Positions 60,474-64,000 of a DNA stretch of 64,000 nucleotides are shown here, in pieces. The stretch is from Bdellovibrio sp. UBA4095 (GTDB lineage Bacteria; Bdellovibrionota; Bdellovibrionia; Bdellovibrionales; Bdellovibrionaceae), in contig DFXZ01000004.1 of assembly GCA_002381805.1 (NCBI GenBank), positions 310,001 to 374,000 of the forward strand, in the 5' to 3' direction. The notes beneath the pieces were generated by a model, which ran no database searches, was not told where the DNA came from, and was given only the letters and a program-made list of their open reading frames with translations. Numbering within the stretch: position 1 is the stretch's first letter; the number at the start of each line of letters is the position of its first letter. Made by a program: the position numbers and the translations under genes.

Positions 60474-62213
60474 TTATTCTCCGCGACTATTTGTTTGATT
60501 CATTAAAAATTGTTCAGACAAAACGATAGCTGAAACCAAATCAGAGAAAGTTTTGTCTTCTTTTACATAGTTATCACCGATGGCTTGCACGGCGCACTTG
60601 TCTTGCTCTGTGATAGATCTTCCGATAGCGTAACCCATCAACTTCTGAGTTAAACATCTTTTGAAATCGTTTTGCTTCACGATGAAGTCAATCAACTGCA
60701 TTCCGTTAGAGAATTTTACTCCGCGAATTTCTCCAGAAGAATCTACCGGATTACCACTTGCATACTTTGTGCGATATCGCCCAAGCTGGTCAAAGTTCTC
60801 TAAACCCAAACCGACTGGGTCCATTTCTCTATGACAGCCGAAACAGCTCGTACCCTCTTGTCTATGTAGAGCCATTCGCTCTGCCACCGACAAGTTTTCA
60901 GATCCTTCATCCTTAAGCGGCGTCACCGTCAAACCATCTGGAAATGGTGGAGGAGGATTACAAGTAATACCATTCAGAATCTGTGCTCCTCGAGCCACCG
61001 GCTTTGTTTCCGCTGGTGAAGAAGTCAGAGTCAAAACTGAACCGTGAGTTAAGATACCGCGACGGGGAACATTCATCGGACTGAATTCTACACGACGGAA
61101 TTGAGTTCCTGTCACTCCACTGATTCCATATAGCGACGCAAGGTTAGCATTGATATAAGAATAGTCAGCTCCAATGACATCAAGAGGACTGCTGTCATTA
61201 CGAAGGATTGAAATCATCAATCTCTCGGTTTCTTCTTGCATGTCAGCTTTCAACTGATTCGAAAGACCATCGCGCGCAGCTGCTTGGAGCTTCTGCATCC
61301 CGATCCACTCATCAGTAAAATTACGAATAAAACGATCGGACTTTGAATCCATTAAAAGACGTTTTACCTGAGCCCGAATCTCTTCGGCCGTACCCAGTTT
61401 ATTGGCATCAGCTGCAGCCATAAGTTGAGCGTCCGGCGCACTATTCCACAAGAAATAAGAAATACGACTTGCTAGCTCATGCTGACTAAGTTTGACACCT
61501 TTTATGGTTTCGCCACCCGAATACGAACTTCGGTAAAGGAAGTCAGGCGACATGAAAATTCTCTGCATGGAGTAACCAATGCCTTCAGCAAAAGTTAATC
61601 CGCCAGAAACAGCTTTATTAAAAATCGCAGCAAGTTTGTCGATTTCAGCTGTTGTCAGTGGACGGCGATAGGCCGCTTTTCCCACTTGAGCCAGCTTCGT
61701 TTTCGCACAGGCAAGGTTTTGGCCACCCGAGCACTGAAGATATGTGGAGTTGGTCTTACTAAGGGCATCATTAACAGCTCTGTAAGTGACCTTCTCTAAT
61801 GTGTACATATAGTCAGAATCAATCTGCAGAGTTTCAGCATTGTTTGTGAAGCCGCTGATATCGGTATTATCTGGACTGAGATCATCAGCGTAGTCCTTAT
61901 TCAGCCCCAGAATATCGTTCAACGAGTTATTAAGTTCGTTTCGATTGAGCTTTCTAATAAGTGCCTTCCCGATAGGAGAAGACTGTGTACACGTTTTTGT
62001 GACCGGATCGATCACATCAATAACTCCACCGGGCCCACCGGCCCCTCCGCCTCCATTAAGGCCTTGTGAAGCTAAATCCAGCTGGGCCATTTCGAACCCG
62101 CCACTACAGTTTTGAAAGGCGAAACCAGATACAGCGAGAATTGGAAGCACATATATGAAGAACGGCTTCTTCCACGCCTTATTAATACGCCCTGTACGGT
62201 TATTGGTCTCCAA
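60474..62213 (-). CDS. DUF1587/1595/1592/1588/1585 lipoprotein with a CxxCH haem motif
   Basis: A 579-residue exported protein. The signal peptide has a basic start, a hydrophobic core (FFIYVLPILAVSGFAF) and a QNC lipobox. The mature protein carries the planctomycete-type domain series: DUF1587 (RKLNRNELNNSLNDILGL), DUF1595 (RPLTTAEIDKLAAIF), DUF1592 (HELASRISYFLWNSAPD), DUF1588 (ILTHGSVLTLTSSPAETKPVARG) with the haem-type CFGCH in TSCFGCHREMDPVG, and DUF1585 at the end. The start is TTG 62213, fixed by GGGGGAGGG five bases upstream; the open frame to ATG 62336 would add 41 residues that spoil the signal peptide. Confidence 0.85.
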   Translation of the reverse strand: METNNRTGRINKAWKKPFFIYVLPILAVSGFAFQNCSGGFEMAQLDLASQGLNGGGGAGGPGGVIDVIDPVTKTCTQSSPIGKALIRKLNRNELNNSLNDILGLNKDYADDLSPDNTDISGFTNNAETLQIDSDYMYTLEKVTYRAVNDALSKTNSTYLQCSGGQNLACAKTKLAQVGKAAYRRPLTTAEIDKLAAIFNKAVSGGLTFAEGIGYSMQRIFMSPDFLYRSSYSGGETIKGVKLSQHELASRISYFLWNSAPDAQLMAAADANKLGTAEEIRAQVKRLLMDSKSDRFIRNFTDEWIGMQKLQAAARDGLSNQLKADMQEETERLMISILRNDSSPLDVIGADYSYINANLASLYGISGVTGTQFRRVEFSPMNVPRRGILTHGSVLTLTSSPAETKPVARGAQILNGITCNPPPPFPDGLTVTPLKDEGSENLSVAERMALHRQEGTSCFGCHREMDPVGLGLENFDQLGRYRTKYASGNPVDSSGEIRGVKFSNGMQLIDFIVKQNDFKRCLTQKLMGYAIGRSITEQDKCAVQAIGDNYVKEDKTFSDLVSAIVLSEQFLMNQTNSRGE

Positions 62214-62554
62214 GCAAACCCTCCCCCGAAAGTTTTTTCTAGATATCTGCTCACATTCTAGACTGTTCACTATCGGAATTAAAATTTTTTTTCTTGACCG
62301 TCTCAACACGGGAGTTGAGATTTTTTTGTCTTGCACCTCGACGTATGACTAAGTGTTAAGGTCCCAGGAATCGACTGATGCTTAGACAGAACTTCATTTA
62401 CTGGGCTTATTGAAGACTTAGCTTGTCTCCTAATTTCAAGAACGTTTATTCTGACTAATATCTGTTCAGTTTATACCGATCAGATCTTATAGATTGGTCC
62501 AGAAGCGGACCTAGTTTTGCTTCTATTACAATCTAGATATCGGGGGATAGCTAT
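62214..62554. promoter_or_regulatory. Divergent control region with a short hairpin
   Basis: This 341-base gap lies between the divergent DUF1592-type and PA14 lipoprotein genes. It holds a GGGGGAGGG ribosome site (62219-62227, minus). TGTCTCCTAATTT (62424-62436) nearly repeats an element at 9584-9596. A five-base hairpin GGTCC/GGACC (62496-62511) precedes a T-rich tail. A TATTACAAT stretch near 62525 is a plausible -10 for the plus gene. I see no open frame with a ribosome site. Confidence 0.4.
62219..62227 (-). promoter_or_regulatory. Ribosome binding site that fixes a TTG start
   Basis: GGGGGAGGG on the minus strand is followed by five bases and TTG at 62213. It is the strongest Shine-Dalgarno match nearby and yields a proper lipoprotein signal peptide. 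Confidence 0.7.
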
Positions 62555-63334
62555 ATGAAGCCAATTAAATCAACTCTTCAATATATAAAGACTGCGGCGA
62601 TGTTTGGGATTGGTGGCGGCCTGCTCATAATGGCTTTCCAAAACTGCGCAAAGATTAACTTCGAAGAAGTTCCACTAAGCGAGGCTGTAAAAGATAGCGA
62701 CATCGACGTTGTCTGTGATCCTTTTTCTTCAGAGACTGCATGCTCTAGTGGCTCGGGTCTTATCGGTAATGTGTTCTATCTGCCCTATCGCTTCGGCGTC
62801 GACGACGTGAATATCTATAATAAAAGAAATGCGGAATACTATGTTGAGCATGGTATCCGAGTTCCCAATCTTTTGGTTCAATTGACTCGTTTAAATATTG
62901 AAGATCGCAGCTGGCTTCAAGGGTTTCCGATTGGAAACAAGGGCCTCGTAGCGGATCAAAATGGGAATCCACTTCTAGAATACTTCGCACTGAACTTAAA
63001 AGGGAACCTGGAACTGAAAGGCAATTTCGCTGAGGGCGAATATGAACTCGCGATAGCGTCTGATGACGGCGCCATCCTACAGTTAGATGGCAGAACCTTT
63101 ATCGACAATGATGGACACCACCCTATCCGTTGGGCTTGTTCGAACAAATCTGTGACACTAAAAAAAGGGAAGAAGATTCCAGTAAGACTTCTTTATTATC
63201 AAGGCCCGAGAGACCGCATTGCTTTGCAAGTCTATATTCGTAAAGCCATCGGCTATGCGGATTGTAGCGAACGCGGCGTCGGTAACAGCACCGGGCAATG
63301 GCAAATCATTCCAGCGGAGTTCCTAAGTCACTAA
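62555..63334 (+). CDS. PA14-domain lipoprotein
   Basis: A 259-residue exported lipoprotein. The signal peptide ends in IMAFQNC (Cys31). The C-terminal half resembles a PA14/GLEYA carbohydrate-binding domain: GEYELAIASDDGAILQLDGRTFIDNDGHH with the paired acidic calcium-type DDG, then ITLKKGKKIPVRLLYYQGPRDRIALQVY-like strands. The mature N-terminal part contains CDPFSSETACSS and a YRFGVDDVNIYN stretch of unknown fold. CGGGGGAT precedes the ATG. It is divergent from the DUF1592/DUF1552 pair and shares the FQNC lipobox with it, so joint function at the cell surface is possible. Confidence 0.8.
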   Translation: MKPIKSTLQYIKTAAMFGIGGGLLIMAFQNCAKINFEEVPLSEAVKDSDIDVVCDPFSSETACSSGSGLIGNVFYLPYRFGVDDVNIYNKRNAEYYVEHGIRVPNLLVQLTRLNIEDRSWLQGFPIGNKGLVADQNGNPLLEYFALNLKGNLELKGNFAEGEYELAIASDDGAILQLDGRTFIDNDGHHPIRWACSNKSVTLKKGKKIPVRLLYYQGPRDRIALQVYIRKAIGYADCSERGVGNSTGQWQIIPAEFLSH

Positions 63335-63356
63335 GTTATCTAAAAAGTAACGAATC

Positions 63357-63390
63357 ATAAAAGCCGCTCTTGGAAGCGGCTTTTATATTT
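63357..63390. terminator. Bidirectional rho-independent terminator
   Basis: Perfect 12-base arms ATAAAAGCCGCT (63357-63368) and AGCGGCTTTTAT (63375-63386) with a six-base loop and a T-run on the plus side. It ends the PA14 gene and overlaps the stop of the convergent HMG-CoA lyase gene. Confidence 0.9.
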
Positions 63391-64000
63391 TTCCCAAGGG
63401 CTTAAGCAAACCGACCTTGCCCAGCTTTGAAGGCAGAGCGTGTTGAATTCTTTCCGCAACCCAAGGATTGATTTCTAAAAGTTTAGGCAAATTCAATCCG
63501 GTCTTTACGCCCATTCCATGAAACATGTACACAACATCTTCTGTAGCAACATTCCCAGTCGCGCCCGGAGCATAAGGACATCCGCCCAATCCACCCAGGC
63601 TCGTGTCAAAAACGCGAACACCCAACCCATAAGCAGTTAAAATATTTGCAAGTGCAGTTCCGCGTGTATCATGGAAATGTCCGGCTAGCTTTTTTAGAGG
63701 CACAACTTTTTTCAGTTTCTTAAAGAGCGACTCGACTTGTCCTGGATGAGCCACGCCGATAGTATCGCCCAGGGAGATTTCATATACGCCGAGCTTGTTC
63801 ATTCTCTGCGCCAACTTTAAAACTTTAGCTTCAGATATTTTGCCTTCGAAGGGACAACCAAAACAGGTTGAAAGATATCCGCGAACTTTTATTTTATGTT
63901 TTTTTGCCAAAGCCATTACAGCTTCAAATCGCTGAAAACTCTCTTCGATAGAGCAATTGATATTCTTCTTCGAGAAGGATTCTGAACATGAGGCAAAAAT
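63383..64000 (-). CDS. mvaB: Hydroxymethylglutaryl-CoA lyase, C-terminal part (runs off the window)
   Basis: Splits HMG-CoA to acetyl-CoA and acetoacetate, the last step of leucine breakdown. The frame continues without a stop to the right edge; 205 residues are visible. At the edge the sequence ASCSESFSKKNINCSIEES is the family's conserved ASExFSxxN region. Metal and signature motifs follow: ISLGDTIGVAHPG, GHFHDTRGTALAN (HxH) and GGLGGCPYAPGATGNVATEDVVYM with the catalytic cysteine. The first internal Met (63916) is not the start. The N-terminal third lies outside the window. Confidence 0.93.
   Translation of the reverse strand: MFASCSESFSKKNINCSIEESFQRFEAVMALAKKHKIKVRGYLSTCFGCPFEGKISEAKVLKLAQRMNKLGVYEISLGDTIGVAHPGQVESLFKKLKKVVPLKKLAGHFHDTRGTALANILTAYGLGVRVFDTSLGGLGGCPYAPGATGNVATEDVVYMFHGMGVKTGLNLPKLLEINPWVAERIQHALPSKLGKVGLLKPLGKI

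Noticed and set aside
1..64000. tRNA, rRNA, CRISPR arrays, insertion sequences or prophage genes
   Set aside because: None seen by reading; no repeat-spacer pattern, transposase, integrase or tRNA-like 3' end was found. A covariance-model search would be needed for certainty.

Overview
The window reads as a chromosomal segment of a Bdellovibrio-like predatory bacterium (Bdellovibrionota). The strongest lineage marker is a perfect TTAC-ACT-GTAA box just upstream of lexA, the form of LexA operator I recall being reported for Bdellovibrio bacteriovorus. Supporting signs are many exported proteases and lipoproteins, menaquinone synthesis, short intergenic gaps, frequent ATGA/TAATG overlaps and an apparently moderate GC content. 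I saw no rRNA, tRNA, CRISPR array, insertion sequence or phage gene; this is mostly ordinary core chromosome with unusual gene arrangements.

Layout. 1-4.9 kb: chemotaxis genes (cheA-cheR-cheB on minus, cheW divergent on plus). 4.9-11.4 kb: transketolase, adenosine deaminase, a DUF6624 protein, proline iminopeptidase and two tandem S1 serine protease lipoproteins. 11.4-23.0 kb: an aromatic/menaquinone supercluster: menF-menD-menH (minus), DAHP synthase-menG (plus), and aroB-aroA-aroKDE-aroC-menB (minus). The aroKDE gene is one 615-residue reading frame joining shikimate kinase, type I dehydroquinase and shikimate dehydrogenase. With aroB and aroA directly upstream, the gene order equals the domain order of the fungal pentafunctional AROM protein. 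23.1-31.8 kb: DNA repair and regulation (ung, a probable HPF-like ribosome hibernation protein, an M14 carboxypeptidase, lexA, a DksA-like protein with a degenerate zinc site, TetR, a penicillin-binding protein, fxsA, xthA, a peroxiredoxin).

31.8-45.9 kb: an ATP-grasp-like protein followed by a divergent SelO-family pseudokinase, an esterase/S41 protease pair, hldD, a long-form aromatic amino acid hydroxylase with trmJ, a PspC protein, ribD, 4-hydroxyphenylpyruvate dioxygenase and a PIF1-type helicase. 46-57.4 kb: an M13 metallopeptidase, a rhodanese, an NT5C2-like nucleotidase, then a nearly complete route to 4'-phosphopantetheine in one operon (panG candidate-panB-panC-coaBC-coaX-panD) followed by an ABC-F ATPase. 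57.4-64 kb: a large unknown anchored protein, a Tat-exported DUF1552 protein paired with a DUF1587/1595/1592/1588/1585 lipoprotein carrying a CxxCH motif, a divergent PA14-domain lipoprotein, and the 3' part of an HMG-CoA lyase gene.

How the genes fit together: the aro/men block would carry carbon from PEP and erythrose-4-phosphate through chorismate to menaquinone. menC, menE, menA and a thioesterase are not in the window. The pan/coa block supplies coenzyme A. Adenosine deaminase, the nucleotidase and the many exported peptidases fit a life fed on the contents of other cells, but that last point is inference. Several small genes were found directly in the sequence (16443-16580 and 44558-44668), and several start codons were moved on the strength of visible ribosome binding sites.
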